Part shown: one piece after another, positions 1 through 9,332 of the stretch
Numbering within the stretch: the first letter of the stretch is position 1
How the letters are laid out: every line of letters begins with the position of its first letter
Source: Pseudaquidulcibacter saccharophilus
GTDB lineage: Bacteria; Pseudomonadota; Alphaproteobacteria; Caulobacterales; Aquidulcibacteraceae
DNA: 64,000 nt
Assembly (NCBI RefSeq): GCF_019455445.1
Contig: NZ_JAHWUS010000001.1
Span: 744,001-808,000 of the forward strand
Direction of reading: 5' to 3'
Position numbers and translations under genes: made by a program
Notes under the pieces: model-generated
What the model saw: the letters and a program-made list of their open reading frames with translations, nothing else
Told to the model about the DNA's origin: nothing
Database searches by the model: none

Positions 1-649
1 GCGCCCAACAACGCAGGAAATTGAAAATATTATCCCATTATTCTTGGGAGAAATTGATCAAATCCCCCCTAAATATTCTGCTATTAAAGTTGATGGTGAG
101 CGTGCCTATGATTTGGCACGTGACGGCGAAGAGTTTGAACTTGCGGCACGTAAAGTCCAAACCTATGAATTAAAATTGATAGCAAATGATAGCATTTCAG
201 CGTCTTTTTTTGTTCGTTCAGGAAAAGGGTTTTATGTGCGCTCATTGGCGCGTGATTTATCCCACAAATTGGGGGCAGAAGGGCATATTATTCACCTTCG
301 GCGTACGTCTGTTGGGCCATTTAAACAAGAAACAGCGATAACACTGGAAAATCTTGAAAAAATGTGTATAGACGCCCCTGCGTTGCAATTACTTTTGCCT
401 TTTGAGACGGCACTGGGCGACATCCCGGTGCTTGCCATTAAAGAAGCAGAGGTTTTTGACCTGCGGCAGGGGCGCAAAATTTTGGTTCTTCCACCACAAA
501 TGGATGAATTAAAAGCCAAGCGCAGACCACGTAATATTTCGGGGCAGGATATGTCCCGTGCGGTATTAGCGGTTTGTGATGGTGTTGCGATTGCCTTGGG
601 CGACGTGCGGGCGGGCTATTTTCAGCCGTTCCGCGTTTTTCAAACTTAA
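1..649 (+). CDS. truB: tRNA pseudouridine(55) synthase TruB, 5'-truncated by window edge
   Basis: TruB isomerises uridine 55 in the T-loop of tRNAs to pseudouridine in the cytoplasm. The reading frame is open from base 2 (R-P-T-T-Q-E-I) into the conserved stretch IPPKYSAIKVDGERAYDLAR, which is typical of the TruB catalytic fold, and ends in a PUA-like C-terminal region. The catalytic Asp of the GxLDP motif lies upstream of the window, so only about the last 215 residues are present. A TTG at 44 could be read as a start but lies inside the conserved domain, so the gene is partial rather than short. The stop is 14 bases before rpsO, in the common truB-rpsO-pnp order of proteobacteria. Confidence 0.95.
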   Translation, partial: RPTTQEIENIIPLFLGEIDQIPPKYSAIKVDGERAYDLARDGEEFELAARKVQTYELKLIANDSISASFFVRSGKGFYVRSLARDLSHKLGAEGHIIHLRRTSVGPFKQETAITLENLEKMCIDAPALQLLLPFETALGDIPVLAIKEAEVFDLRQGRKILVLPPQMDELKAKRRPRNISGQDMSRAVLAVCDGVAIALGDVRAGYFQPFRVFQT

Positions 650-663
650 AGAAAGTATATTAG

Positions 664-933
664 ATGTCGATTACTAAAGAAGCTAAAGAAGCGGTTATCA
701 AAGCGAATGCTTTGTTTGAAGGCGATACTGGTTCTCCTGAAGTGCAAATCGCGGTTCTTACCGTTCGCATTCAAAACCTTACAGAACACTTCAAAACCCA
801 TAAAAAAGACAACCACTCACGTCGTGGTTTGTTGACTATGGTGGCTTTGCGTCGCCGTTTGCTTGATTATGTTAAATCGCGTGATGTAAAACGCTACCAA
901 GGCATAATCGAAAAACACGGCCTACGTCGTTAG
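664..933 (+). CDS. rpsO: 30S ribosomal protein S15
   Basis: S15 is a primary 16S rRNA-binding protein of the small-subunit platform. At 89 residues it has the usual length, and it carries the family signatures [14 protein letters not shown] near residue 20 and the H-x3[11 protein letters not shown] stretch near residues 42-55. It follows truB closely and is probably co-transcribed with it. A strong intrinsic terminator begins 8 bases after the stop, which separates it from pnp unless there is read-through. Confidence 0.98.
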   Translation: MSITKEAKEAVIKANALFEGDTGSPEVQIAVLTVRIQNLTEHFKTHKKDNHSRRGLLTMVALRRRLLDYVKSRDVKRYQGIIEKHGLRR

Positions 934-941
934 AAATTTCA

Positions 942-969
942 GACCCCATCAGCAATGATGGGGTCTTTT
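942..969 (+). terminator. Intrinsic terminator after rpsO
   Basis: A nine-base-pair perfect stem (gaccccatc / gatggggtc) with a six-base loop is followed by a short T run. It sits directly downstream of the rpsO stop codon. Confidence 0.85.
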
Positions 970-1008
970 CAACTAAAATATGGATTTCGTCGTTTTTTTA
1001 CGGCGCTT

Positions 1009-1136
1009 ATTGATTTCGTAAAGAAATCAATTCAATGTTTGCTCTTCTACATGGGGTAGGAAAGCAATTGGCAAAATGCCAAATCGGGGAAAGGGTTCCC
1101 CAATATGTCGGATAATATCAGAGGGCTGGTATTATC
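1009..1136 (+). promoter_or_regulatory. Structured 5' leader of pnp with four hairpins
   Basis: The 218-base gap between rpsO and pnp contains four consecutive stem-loops. They are 1009-1031 (nine perfect pairs, loop gtaaa), 1068-1082 (ttggca/tgccaa), 1086-1101 (ggggaa/ttcccc) and 1111-1136 (ten pairs with one G-U, loop gagggc). In enterobacteria the pnp leader hairpin is cut by RNase III and PNPase then represses its own translation. Applying that to this leader is inference. Confidence 0.55.
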
Positions 1137-1151
1137 TTGTAAGGAAGTTAA

Positions 1152-3314
1152 ATGTTTAATATCGAAAAAGCATCTATCGAATGGGGTGGACGCACACTAA
1201 CATTGGAAACTGGGCGTATTGCCCGCCAAGCCGATGGGGCAGTCCTTGCCACTTATGGCGATACACAAGTTCTGGCAACTGCGGTTGGCGCAAAAAGCGT
1301 TAAGCCAGGTACTGATTTCTTTCCGCTAACTGTGAATTATCAAGAAAAATATTACGCTTCAGGTCGTATTCCTGGTGGATATTTTAAGCGCGAAGCGCGC
1401 CCAACCGAATTCGAAACTTTGGTTTCTCGTTTAATCGACCGCCCTATTCGTCCGCTTTTTGTTAAAGGTTTTAAAAACGAAGTTCAGGTTGTTGTTACAA
1501 CTCTTTCTCATGATGGTGAAAACAGCCCAGATATTTTGGCGATGGTTGCGGCATCTGCGGCACTTGCGCTTTCTGGTATGCCTTTCATGGGGCCTATCGG
1601 TGCGGCACGTGTTGGCTATTTGAATGGCGAATATGTATTGAACCCAACATTACAACAAACCGAAGAATCCGACATGGATTTGGTGGTTGCCGGTACAACT
1701 GATGCCGTGATGATGGTTGAATCAGAAATTTATGAACTTTCTGAAGAAGTTGTTTTGGGCGGCGTAAGCTTTGCGCACAAATCAATGCAGCCGGTAATTG
1801 ATGCAATTATCGACCTTGCAGAGCGTGCAGCAAAAGATATGTGGGACTTTGAACCAGAAGATCACACTTCTGAATTTGATGCCGTAAAAGCACTTATCGG
1901 TGAAAAAATTGATGCGGCATACCGTATCGCAGATAAACAAGAACGTCATAACCTTATTGATGCTGCAAAAACCGAAGCTAAAGAGGCATTGGTAGCAACA
2001 GAAGAAAAACCAGAAGGCATGAGCGAAGTTCTTTTCAAAGACGTTTGTAAAGAATTAGAAGCTGATATCGTTCGTACTGCTGTGGTTAAAGAAGGTCGTC
2101 GTATTGATGGTCGCCCTGTTGATGTGGTTCGTAAAATCGTTCCAGAAGTTGGTGTATTAACTCGCGCACACGGTTCGGCTCTTTTCACTCGTGGTGAAAC
2201 CCAGGCACTTGTTGTTGCTACTCTTGGCACCAATGAAGACGAGCAGATGGTTGATGGCCTTATGGGGCTTCAAAAAGAAAACTTCATGCTTCATTATAAC
2301 TTCCCTCCATATTCTGTGGGTGAAGTTGGTCGTATGGGTGCAACAGGACGTCGTGAAATCGGTCACGGCAAACTTGCATGGCGTGCTATGCAGGCGGTTC
2401 TTCCTTCTAAAGAGCAATTCCCATATACTTTGCGTGTGGTTTCTGAAATCACTGAATCAAATGGTTCTTCCTCAATGGCGACTGTTTGTGGTTCATCACT
2501 TGCATTAATGGATGCAGGCGTTCCGCTTAAAGCTCCGGTTGCTGGTGTTGCAATGGGTCTTATATTGCAAAAAGACGGCTCATTCGAAGTCTTAACCGAC
2601 ATTTTGGGCGATGAAGACCACCTTGGCGATATGGACTTTAAAGTAGCTGGTACCGAAGCCGGTATCACATCACTTCAGATGGATATTAAAGTTGCCGGCA
2701 TCACCGAAGAAATCATGAAAGTGGCGTTGGAACGCGCGCACAAGGCACGTTTCCATATCCTTGGTGAAATGGCAAATGCTTTGACCGAAAATCGTGGTCA
2801 AGTTAACACCTATGCGCCAAAAATTGAAAGCTTTAAAATCCCAACCGATAAAATCCGTGAAGTTATCGGAACCGGTGGTAAAGTTATTCGTGAAATCGTT
2901 GAAAAAACTGGTGCAAAAGTATCAATCGAAGATGATGGTACTGTTTCTGTTGCCTCTAATGAACAAGAGAAAATTGATGCTGCGGTTAAATGGATACGCG
3001 GCATCACAGATGAAGCCAAAGTTGGCGAAATCTATGAAGGCAAAGTTGTTAAAGTCATGGACTTTGGCGCATTTGTAAACTTCTTTGGTAACAAAGACGG
3101 TCTTGTTCATATTTCACAACTTGCACCGAAAAAAGTGGCTGCGGTTTCTGATGTGGTTAAAGAAGGTGACACTGTAAAAGTGAAACTTATGGGCTTTGAT
3201 GATCGCGGTAAAGTTCGCCTATCTATGAAGGTTGTTGATCAGGAAACTGGTGAAGACCTAGAGAAAAAGGCAGCCGAAGAAGCCAAAGCAGAAAAAGAAG
3301 ACGGCGCAGAATAA
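1152..3314 (+). CDS. pnp: Polyribonucleotide nucleotidyltransferase (PNPase)
   Basis: PNPase is a 3'-to-5' phosphorolytic exoribonuclease and a degradosome component in the cytoplasm. The 720-residue protein has the standard order: a first RNase PH domain ([21 protein letters not shown]), an all-alpha linker, a second catalytic RNase PH domain ([22 protein letters not shown]), then a KH domain ([15 protein letters not shown], about residue 570) and an S1 domain ([20 protein letters not shown], about 630-700). The start is supported by AAGGAAG six bases upstream. It is preceded by a long structured leader and followed by a strong terminator, so it looks monocistronic. Confidence 0.98.
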   Translation: MFNIEKASIEWGGRTLTLETGRIARQADGAVLATYGDTQVLATAVGAKSVKPGTDFFPLTVNYQEKYYASGRIPGGYFKREARPTEFETLVSRLIDRPIRPLFVKGFKNEVQVVVTTLSHDGENSPDILAMVAASAALALSGMPFMGPIGAARVGYLNGEYVLNPTLQQTEESDMDLVVAGTTDAVMMVESEIYELSEEVVLGGVSFAHKSMQPVIDAIIDLAERAAKDMWDFEPEDHTSEFDAVKALIGEKIDAAYRIADKQERHNLIDAAKTEAKEALVATEEKPEGMSEVLFKDVCKELEADIVRTAVVKEGRRIDGRPVDVVRKIVPEVGVLTRAHGSALFTRGETQALVVATLGTNEDEQMVDGLMGLQKENFMLHYNFPPYSVGEVGRMGATGRREIGHGKLAWRAMQAVLPSKEQFPYTLRVVSEITESNGSSSMATVCGSSLALMDAGVPLKAPVAGVAMGLILQKDGSFEVLTDILGDEDHLGDMDFKVAGTEAGITSLQMDIKVAGITEEIMKVALERAHKARFHILGEMANALTENRGQVNTYAPKIESFKIPTDKIREVIGTGGKVIREIVEKTGAKVSIEDDGTVSVASNEQEKIDAAVKWIRGITDEAKVGEIYEGKVVKVMDFGAFVNFFGNKDGLVHISQLAPKKVAAVSDVVKEGDTVKVKLMGFDDRGKVRLSMKVVDQETGEDLEKKAAEEAKAEKEDGAE

Positions 3315-3343
3315 TTTCCGCCAACTAATTAAAGCATGAATAT

Positions 3344-3373
3344 AAAAGCCCCCGAATATCGGGGGCTTTTTTA
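3344..3373 (+). terminator. Intrinsic terminator after pnp
   Basis: The stem agcccccg / cgggggct with loop aatat is followed by T6 on the plus strand. On the minus strand the same hairpin is followed by a short T run, so it may also serve the convergent gene that ends at 3444. Confidence 0.85.
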
Positions 3374-3443
3374 ATTTCTGTATAACTAGAATTTGTATAA
3401 CAAAAAAATTCTTTATTGGCCGTTTTGTAAATATTATCATACA

Positions 3444-4634
3444 TTAGCGTGTAACAAATTGAACGCCCAATAAGTAATCTTTTAAGCATTCTTTTGGTGT
3501 TCCTGGTTTTAATTTGTTAATTTTTGTGCCCTTGATTCCTGCCACAACATTATCTCCAAAGCCATCATTTGGGAAAGAGCTTAGGATGCGAACATTACGA
3601 ATTATACTTTGGTCATCAATATCAAAAACCGCTCTTACATAGCCGAAACTATTGTGCGCCACCATGAATGAGTCGTAGCTAATTCTTCTACCAATGTCAT
3701 CATCGTATATTTTATCACATTCTTCTTTTCTCACGTTTGAAAAAAAACCATCTTCACTTAACCCAACAGATTTATTTATATTTTTTATAGTGTCATTTGT
3801 TTTATTGGATGGTTGGTAGGTTATAGCATATGTTTTTATCATCCCATACCAACCGTCCAAACCAGCAGCACTTGCATCATCAATGCTTTTTGGCTTGCCG
3901 TAATATTTTTCAGCAAGTGCAATATCGGTTAGCGCATCTTCCCAGTCTGAATGTTTCTTTCCAGTAATATGTGTTCCAGTGGTAACATGAATGCCACCTC
4001 TAATCTCACGAACGAATTTAACTTGACCACGATTTAAATAGGCAAGAACTCTATAATTATCTAGTTTTTCATCTTGCGTTTTTTCTAGTGCATCAATTTG
4101 CCTTTGTGCGCCGCGTGCCAGATTATTCCAGTCATATGCTTTTAAATAATGATAATTCAACATCATATTAGATTTAAAGAATAGATAGTCTATTCGTTCT
4201 TTATTCTTAATTTTTTCAGTGGCTTTATTCAAAATTTGTACGGATTTTTTATCACTATTAGATTTGTCATCAGCAATAAATTTTATAAGTGCATACAAGA
4301 AATTGTATTCGTCTATGTCTGAACCATTTTGTAATTCTGGTTTTAATTTAAATGCATTGTCAACAATTTTTATTGCCGAGTATGCGGTGTTATAGTCTTC
4401 AAAGACAGCGTAGTAATAAGCATTCTCGTATGCAATCATCGCAAGTTTGGCATTATCAGGCGGCAATGACTTTGCGTTTTCTAAAGCTACTTTTAGTAAT
4501 TTCAATGCTTGGTCATTATCACCTTTATCAAGTGCTGCATTGTATGCTGCAATATCGCTAGCCGTATCCGCCTTGGCGATTATAGGCGATAATAAAATTA
4601 ATGAAGCCAAAGATAGTGATGCAAATTTCCGCAT
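3444..4634 (-). CDS. Secreted TPR-like protein with C-terminal TonB-C-like domain
   Basis: Function unknown. From the ATG at 4634 the protein has 396 residues, with a clear signal peptide (MRKFASLSLASLILLSPIIAKA) and then helical, TPR-like sequence (AAYNAALDKGDNDQALKLLK). The last 70 residues (GYVRAVFDIDDQSIIRNVRI, ending VQFVTR) match the pattern of TonB C-terminal domains, with a beta strand carrying d-x-x-G/s-x-v and a closing v-x-F strand. This start was preferred because GGGGG lies just upstream and the signal peptide begins cleanly. The longer frame to 4667 adds 11 residues without support. It has no TonB-type proline-rich linker, so it is unlikely to be a normal TonB. It stands alone, convergent with pnp. 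Confidence 0.6.
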   Translation of the reverse strand: MRKFASLSLASLILLSPIIAKADTASDIAAYNAALDKGDNDQALKLLKVALENAKSLPPDNAKLAMIAYENAYYYAVFEDYNTAYSAIKIVDNAFKLKPELQNGSDIDEYNFLYALIKFIADDKSNSDKKSVQILNKATEKIKNKERIDYLFFKSNMMLNYHYLKAYDWNNLARGAQRQIDALEKTQDEKLDNYRVLAYLNRGQVKFVREIRGGIHVTTGTHITGKKHSDWEDALTDIALAEKYYGKPKSIDDASAAGLDGWYGMIKTYAITYQPSNKTNDTIKNINKSVGLSEDGFFSNVRKEECDKIYDDDIGRRISYDSFMVAHNSFGYVRAVFDIDDQSIIRNVRILSSFPNDGFGDNVVAGIKGTKINKLKPGTPKECLKDYLLGVQFVTR

Positions 4635-4779
4635 GATGCCCCCAATACAAAAACCATGCACACACATTAGTTAATTTATAAGTTTTGACAACCTTATCTT
4701 GGTATAAAACGCATCTTTAAATAACTGTATTGTAATTAAAGCCATATGGTGAAATTTATGCCCTATTGTTAAACAAAAT

Positions 4780-4811
4780 AAAAAGCCCCGCAGCAAGTAC
4801 GGGGCATTTTG
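4780..4811 (-). terminator. Intrinsic terminator of metK
   Basis: Read on the minus strand, gccccg and cggggc flank a nine-base loop and are followed by T5 and an AT-rich stretch, 24 bases after the metK stop. Confidence 0.8.
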
Positions 4812-4833
4812 TTATTCAGAAAATGATTCAAAT

Positions 4834-6030
4834 TTATGATAATAAATCTTTTAGGCTGTCCACGAGGTCAATCTTTTCCCAAGAGAAACCGCCATCTGCG
4901 TCAGGTTCACGACCAAAGTGACCATAAGCAGCAGTGCGGGCATAAATTGGTTTATTAAGATCAAGATGGGTTCTGATACCTTTTGGTGTAAGGCGCATAA
5001 CTTCGAATAAACGTTTTTCAAGTGCATCTAGGTCGCAATTTTCTGTGCCTGCACAATCGGCATAAATTGACAAAGGTTCAGCAACGCCAATAGCGTATGA
5101 AAGTTGGATTGTACATTTGTCTGCAAGACCTGCGGCAACAACATTTTTCGCCAAATAGCGCGCAGCATAGGCGGCAGAACGGTCAACCTTGGTTGGGTCT
5201 TTACCAGAGAATGCACCACCACCATGTGGTGCAGCGCCGCCATAAGTGTCAACGATAATTTTACGACCAGTAAGGCCAGTATCGCCATCAGGACCACCGA
5301 TTACGAATGCGCCGGTTGGGTTAATGTGCCATACGCAATTTTTGGCAATTGCCAAATCATCACCTAAAACACCTTCGATGATTGGTTTAACAATTTTCGC
5401 GATATCTTCAGAAGTAAGTGACGCGTCTAAATGTTGGGTTGAAAGCACGATAGAGGCTGCCTCAACCGGTTTGCCATTTTGGTAGCGAACGGTTACTTGT
5501 GATTTTGCATCAGGCCCTAGCCATGTTTCTTTTCCAGAATGACGAAGTTCAGCCAAGGTTTTCAAGATTTTATGCGAATACATCAATGGTGCAGGCATTA
5601 ATTCTTTGGTTTCATTGGTTGCATAACCAAACATAATACCTTGGTCGCCCGCGCCTTCTTCTTTGTTGCCAGCTTCGTCAACGCCTTGTGCGATATGCGC
5701 AGATTGACCATGTAGAAGCACATCAATATCAGCAGTTTTCCAAGAAAAACCGTCTTGATCATAGCCAATATCTTTTATGGCAGAACGCGCAGTTTCGATA
5801 ATTTCTTCGTTTGAAACCTCTGCTTCGATGCGGGTTTCGCCAGCGATAACAACCTTGTTTGTTGTGGCCAATGTTTCGCATGCCGCGCGTGTAACCCACG
5901 GATTCAAGCCTTTTTCAAGGGTCTTGCGATAAAATAAATCAACAATTTCATCTGAAATCCGGTCGCAAACTTTGTCCGGATGTCCTTCTGAAACACTTTC
6001 GGAAGTAAATACATAATTTTGACGAGCCAC
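4834..6030 (-). CDS. metK: S-adenosylmethionine synthase
   Basis: MetK makes S-adenosylmethionine from methionine and ATP in the cytoplasm. The family signatures [16 protein letters not shown] (N-terminus), [12 protein letters not shown] (about residue 118) and [22 protein letters not shown] (about 273) are all present, and the length is normal. I place the start at the GTG at 6030 rather than the ATG at 6036. GGAG directly abuts the ATG but sits six bases before the GTG, and the resulting M-A-R-Q-N-Y start matches the family. The helicase-like gene ends 65 bases upstream, so metK either has its own promoter in an AT-rich gap that carries an inverted repeat, or is read from upstream. Confidence 0.97.
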   Translation of the reverse strand: MARQNYVFTSESVSEGHPDKVCDRISDEIVDLFYRKTLEKGLNPWVTRAACETLATTNKVVIAGETRIEAEVSNEEIIETARSAIKDIGYDQDGFSWKTADIDVLLHGQSAHIAQGVDEAGNKEEGAGDQGIMFGYATNETKELMPAPLMYSHKILKTLAELRHSGKETWLGPDAKSQVTVRYQNGKPVEAASIVLSTQHLDASLTSEDIAKIVKPIIEGVLGDDLAIAKNCVWHINPTGAFVIGGPDGDTGLTGRKIIVDTYGGAAPHGGGAFSGKDPTKVDRSAAYAARYLAKNVVAAGLADKCTIQLSYAIGVAEPLSIYADCAGTENCDLDALEKRLFEVMRLTPKGIRTHLDLNKPIYARTAAYGHFGREPDADGGFSWEKIDLVDSLKDLLS

Positions 6031-6048
6031 TGGCATCTCCGTAAAAAT

Positions 6049-6084
6049 ATTTAAACACTTAAATACATCTTTATATGTTTAAAT
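6049..6084. promoter_or_regulatory. Inverted repeat in the metK upstream gap
   Basis: The nine-base arms ATTTAAACA (6049-6057) and TGTTTAAAT (6076-6084) are perfect complements separated by 18 bases, immediately upstream of metK. The gap is too short and AT-rich for a recognisable SAM riboswitch. An operator is possible but unproven. Confidence 0.35.
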
Positions 6085-6101
6085 CAATATTAAAATGTAA
6101 T

Positions 6102-7592
6102 TTAAAAGGAGGACATAACAGCGCGCCCAATTTTATATTCACCAAAATCATCTAATTTTGCGGCATCATAGAGGGCAAAAGCATGTTGATTAAATACCAA
6201 ATCACTTTTTCTGAGGTTCCGAGAAAGGCTCAAGCCCTCTAATGTTCGGCAACGTGAAAGTGCAACATAAGTATGACCATGCGCAAATGCCCCGCGCCCA
6301 AAATCAATGTGTACACTATCAAATGTAAGCCCTTGCGCCTTGTGAATAGTCAATGCCCAAGCAGGGCGGATTGGTAATTGAGTGAATACACCAACCACTT
6401 TTCGTTTTGGCTCCCCGTTTTCGTCAATATCATATTGATATCTTTCCCAGTCCACACGCTCGACTTCATGGACATATTTGCCAATGCGTACTTTGATGGT
6501 GTCTTTCAGAAGTTGATCCACGATTGCTAGTGTGCCATTAACCCAACGTCTGTCGGGATCATTTCTTAAAAGCATAACCTTGGCGCCAACTTTTAATTCC
6601 AAATCCCCTTCTGTTGGGAATAGCTTATCATCAAATTGCCCTTCAACATCGCATTGATAAATTTGGGATTTGGTGTTCAGTTCAGCCATTTCTTTGTCGT
6701 TAATACGTCGCGCGGCATCATTAGTTGTGGTCAATATTACATCAACCTCATCGGTTGGTGGAAAATCTTCACGTACGCATTGGCGCAATATATCGCCATC
6801 TTCGTTCAAAAATATACCTTTACGAATGCGGTTTAGGATTGATAAAAATGTTTCATCGGTTTGCCGGAATGAATGGCAAAGTTCAACCACACTCCAGTCA
6901 AGATCGCGCGCACTTGGTGCATCAAAAAAATATGCACCCCCAAACCAATCATCAAGAATTGCGTATTCGTCGTTTTTAATAACTGGCGGTAATTGTGCAC
7001 TGTCGCCGACACATAGCAGTTTTACCCCACCAAATGGTTTTGCGACGCCGCGGTGCAATCGAAGTGAACGGTCAATTCCATCCATTAAATCAGCGCGCAC
7101 CATAGAAATTTCATCGATAACTAAAATATCGATACTTCTTAATAAACGCCCTTCACGCACTCTCTTAACATCTTGTGGGCGGATTAAATTGGGTGGGAAT
7201 TTAAAAAGGGAATGTGCAGTTTGCCCACCTGCGTTCAATGCGGCAATACCAGTTGGCGCAATTACTAATGATTTTAAATCTGATAGCTCTAAAAAATCAC
7301 GTAAAAAAGTGGTTTTACCGGTTCCTGCACGGCCAGTAAGAAAAATAGCATTAGATGTTTTTTCGATAAAGCTGCGCACATCATGATAAATATTTCTTGT
7401 GTCGCCTTCGACCTTTTGGGCCAGAGATTTGTTGCCGCCAGAAAGTAATGAATTCCAGACGATTTCGGCATTCTCGCCATCGGATTGCGCTAAAACTTTC
7501 CCGCCTTTGATTAAGACGGCACTAAAACCGTTTTTGGTTTCAACAAGACGGGCAATACCGCCCATCATTTCTTTTTGGCGCAGTGTTTTCAT
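6102..7592 (-). CDS. Pif1/RecD-like superfamily 1 DNA helicase
   Basis: This is a probable ATP-dependent 5'-to-3' DNA helicase of the Pif1/RecD group, 496 residues long. It shows Walker A GRAGTGKTT (residues 87-95), motif Ia APTGIAALNAGGQTAHS, Walker B LVIDEISMV (about 157-165), the GDSAQLPPV motif III (about 196-204), and the C-terminal UvrD-like motifs PAWALTIHKAQGLTFD and YVALSRC. About 50 residues before the helicase core (IARLVETKNGFSAVLIKGGK) do not match the core and form a small accessory N-terminus of unknown role. Its promoter must lie in the gap shared with the divergent cysK. It reads towards metK but is not obviously functionally linked to it. Confidence 0.85.
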   Translation of the reverse strand: MKTLRQKEMMGGIARLVETKNGFSAVLIKGGKVLAQSDGENAEIVWNSLLSGGNKSLAQKVEGDTRNIYHDVRSFIEKTSNAIFLTGRAGTGKTTFLRDFLELSDLKSLVIAPTGIAALNAGGQTAHSLFKFPPNLIRPQDVKRVREGRLLRSIDILVIDEISMVRADLMDGIDRSLRLHRGVAKPFGGVKLLCVGDSAQLPPVIKNDEYAILDDWFGGAYFFDAPSARDLDWSVVELCHSFRQTDETFLSILNRIRKGIFLNEDGDILRQCVREDFPPTDEVDVILTTTNDAARRINDKEMAELNTKSQIYQCDVEGQFDDKLFPTEGDLELKVGAKVMLLRNDPDRRWVNGTLAIVDQLLKDTIKVRIGKYVHEVERVDWERYQYDIDENGEPKRKVVGVFTQLPIRPAWALTIHKAQGLTFDSVHIDFGRGAFAHGHTYVALSRCRTLEGLSLSRNLRKSDLVFNQHAFALYDAAKLDDFGEYKIGRAVMSSF

Positions 7593-7767
7593 AATGTTCT
7601 TTTTGTGGTGTTTGGTTTAACAGTCAAGGAATGCGCGCATAATTGGCTAAAAAATAGCTAGAATAAAATTCTGTCTCGTGCGCTGCAAACATGTAAAATA
7701 TTCCAATATTAGCGCTTCATAAAATAAAGCAAAGAATTATATTCTAGGAAAATTGCAGGAGTTTATT

Positions 7768-8736
7768 ATGACCAGCCAAATCGAAAAACGTAGCAACGGG
7801 AAAATTTTCGACAATATTACGCAAACCATCGGTGCGACACCATTGGTACGTTTGAATAAAATCGCCAAGAAATATGGACTAAAAGCAAATATTCTTGCCA
7901 AGCTAGAATTTTTTAACCCGATTGCATCTGTAAAAGATCGTATTGGCGTTGCCATGATTGAAGAGTTGGAGGACCGTGGTCTTATAAATCAAGATACAAT
8001 TCTGGTTGAACCAACATCGGGAAACACAGGCATTGCGCTGGCGTTCGTTTCTGCGCAACGCGGCTATAAATTGAAACTTGTAATGCCTGAAACCATGTCT
8101 TTGGAGCGTCGCAAAATGTTGGCATTTTTAGGCGCTGAACTGGTTTTAACCCCTGGTTCAGCGGGTATGAAAGGTGCAGTTGCCGAGGCCGAAAGAATTG
8201 TAAAAGAAACCCCTAATTCAATTATTCCTGGCCAATTTGTAAACCCTGCAAACCCTGCGGTGCATAAAATAACCACTGCATTGGAAATTTTGGATGATAC
8301 AAATGGCGATGTTGCGGCATTTGTTGCGGGCGTCGGAACCGGTGGAACAATTACCGGCGTTGGGCAAGTTTTAAAAGAAAAAGTCGCCAATGTTAAAATA
8401 GTCGCTGTTGAACCAGAAGCATCACCAGTTTTGTCAGGTGGCAATCCGGGGCCTCACAAAATCCAAGGTATTGGTGCGGGATTTATTCCAGAAGTTCTTG
8501 ATAAATCAGTGATTGATGAAATTATCACCATTTCCAATGATGAGGCTTTTGATACTTCGCGTGAATTGGCACGTGAAGAGGGCATCCCAGCCGGTATTTC
8601 ATCAGGTGCAAATCTTCGTGCGGCGATTAAATTGGCACAATCGGGTAATTATGACGGCAAAAATATCGTGGTAATAATTCCAAGCTTCGCGGAGCGCTAT
8701 ATATCTTCAGCACTTTTTGAAGGCATTGGCGAATAA
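7768..8736 (+). CDS. cysK: Cysteine synthase A (O-acetylserine sulfhydrylase)
   Basis: CysK is a PLP enzyme that makes cysteine from O-acetylserine and sulfide. Visible signatures are the PLP-lysine motif [10 protein letters not shown] (Lys56), the substrate loop TSGNTG, the phosphate-binding GTGGTITG, and the C-terminal [10 protein letters not shown]. At 322 residues the length is typical. The ATG at 7768 was chosen because GCAGGAG lies eight bases upstream. The TTG at 7753 would put that ribosome-binding site inside the gene. A strong terminator follows. Confidence 0.96.
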   Translation: MTSQIEKRSNGKIFDNITQTIGATPLVRLNKIAKKYGLKANILAKLEFFNPIASVKDRIGVAMIEELEDRGLINQDTILVEPTSGNTGIALAFVSAQRGYKLKLVMPETMSLERRKMLAFLGAELVLTPGSAGMKGAVAEAERIVKETPNSIIPGQFVNPANPAVHKITTALEILDDTNGDVAAFVAGVGTGGTITGVGQVLKEKVANVKIVAVEPEASPVLSGGNPGPHKIQGIGAGFIPEVLDKSVIDEIITISNDEAFDTSRELAREEGIPAGISSGANLRAAIKLAQSGNYDGKNIVVIIPSFAERYISSALFEGIGE

Positions 8737-8763
8737 TTCTTTACTCAAGATAGTAAGTCTGTT

Positions 8764-8792
8764 AAAACCCACATCGAAAGGTGTGGGTTTTT
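8764..8792 (+). terminator. Intrinsic terminator after cysK, overlapping the next gene's leader
   Basis: An eight-pair stem (cccacatc / ggtgtggg, one G-U) is closed by a GNRA-type GAAA loop and flanked by A4 and T5. The T run ends one base before the ATG at 8794. Confidence 0.8.
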
Positions 8793-8793
8793 C

Positions 8794-9195
8794 ATGGGAC
8801 GATTTTTTTCATCAATTCTTTTGGTTTTATTTTGTTTATTTGTGGCAAATCCATCATTTGCTGAACCAAACAATTCTATTCAACGTAATGAATCGATCCC
8901 GCAAGACTGTTTAAATAAACATATATCTGCAAAATTAATAAAGTCGTTTGATATCGTTAGGGCATATCCGACTAGGGCTTTAAATATGATGAAATCAGGA
9001 ATTGTTGAAGCCGAACTTACAGTTGACGAATTAGGGAATGTTATTGAAGTAATTATAATTAGGGCAGAACCAAAAGGATATTTTGAAGAGGCAACAATCA
9101 AAGAAGCTATGCGCGTTAAATACATCCCCGCAAGTGAAAATTGTAAAAATGTAATTTCTAAAGAGCCTCTCAAAGTTAAATATATGATTTGGTAA
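8794..9195 (+). CDS. Small secreted TonB-C-like protein
   Basis: Function unknown. The 133-residue protein starts with a signal peptide (SSILLVLFCLFVANPSFA, cut about residue 23). The rest resembles a lone TonB C-terminal domain: YPTRALNMMKSGIVEAELTVDELGNVIEVIII, then EATIKEAMRVKYIPA, ending LKVKYMIW. There is no membrane anchor or proline-rich spacer, so it is not a conventional energy transducer. Its start codon comes right after the cysK terminator T run, so any Shine-Dalgarno sequence (AAAGG) is inside the terminator stem. It resembles the C-terminal part of the protein at 3444-4634. Confidence 0.65.
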   Translation: MGRFFSSILLVLFCLFVANPSFAEPNNSIQRNESIPQDCLNKHISAKLIKSFDIVRAYPTRALNMMKSGIVEAELTVDELGNVIEVIIIRAEPKGYFEEATIKEAMRVKYIPASENCKNVISKEPLKVKYMIW

Positions 9196-9332
9196 TTGTT
9201 ATTTTTTATGTCGAGGCAACATAATATAGCATATGCCAAAATGGTTTTTCTATGTATTTTTCTGTGATTTTTGATTAAAATTTGCTTATGTTACCTACTT
9301 GAACGTTTTAATTATTATGTAAACGGGTTGTG

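Noticed and set aside
6037-6101. SAM riboswitch upstream of metK
   Set aside because: The gap is only 65 bases, very AT-rich, and has no GC-rich stem or known SAM-aptamer core.
6670-7386. 238-codon open frame on the plus strand inside the Pif1-like helicase gene
   Set aside because: It is antisense to a gene with clear helicase motifs, is Ser/Arg-rich in composition as reverse frames often are, and has no recognisable domain or ribosome-binding site.
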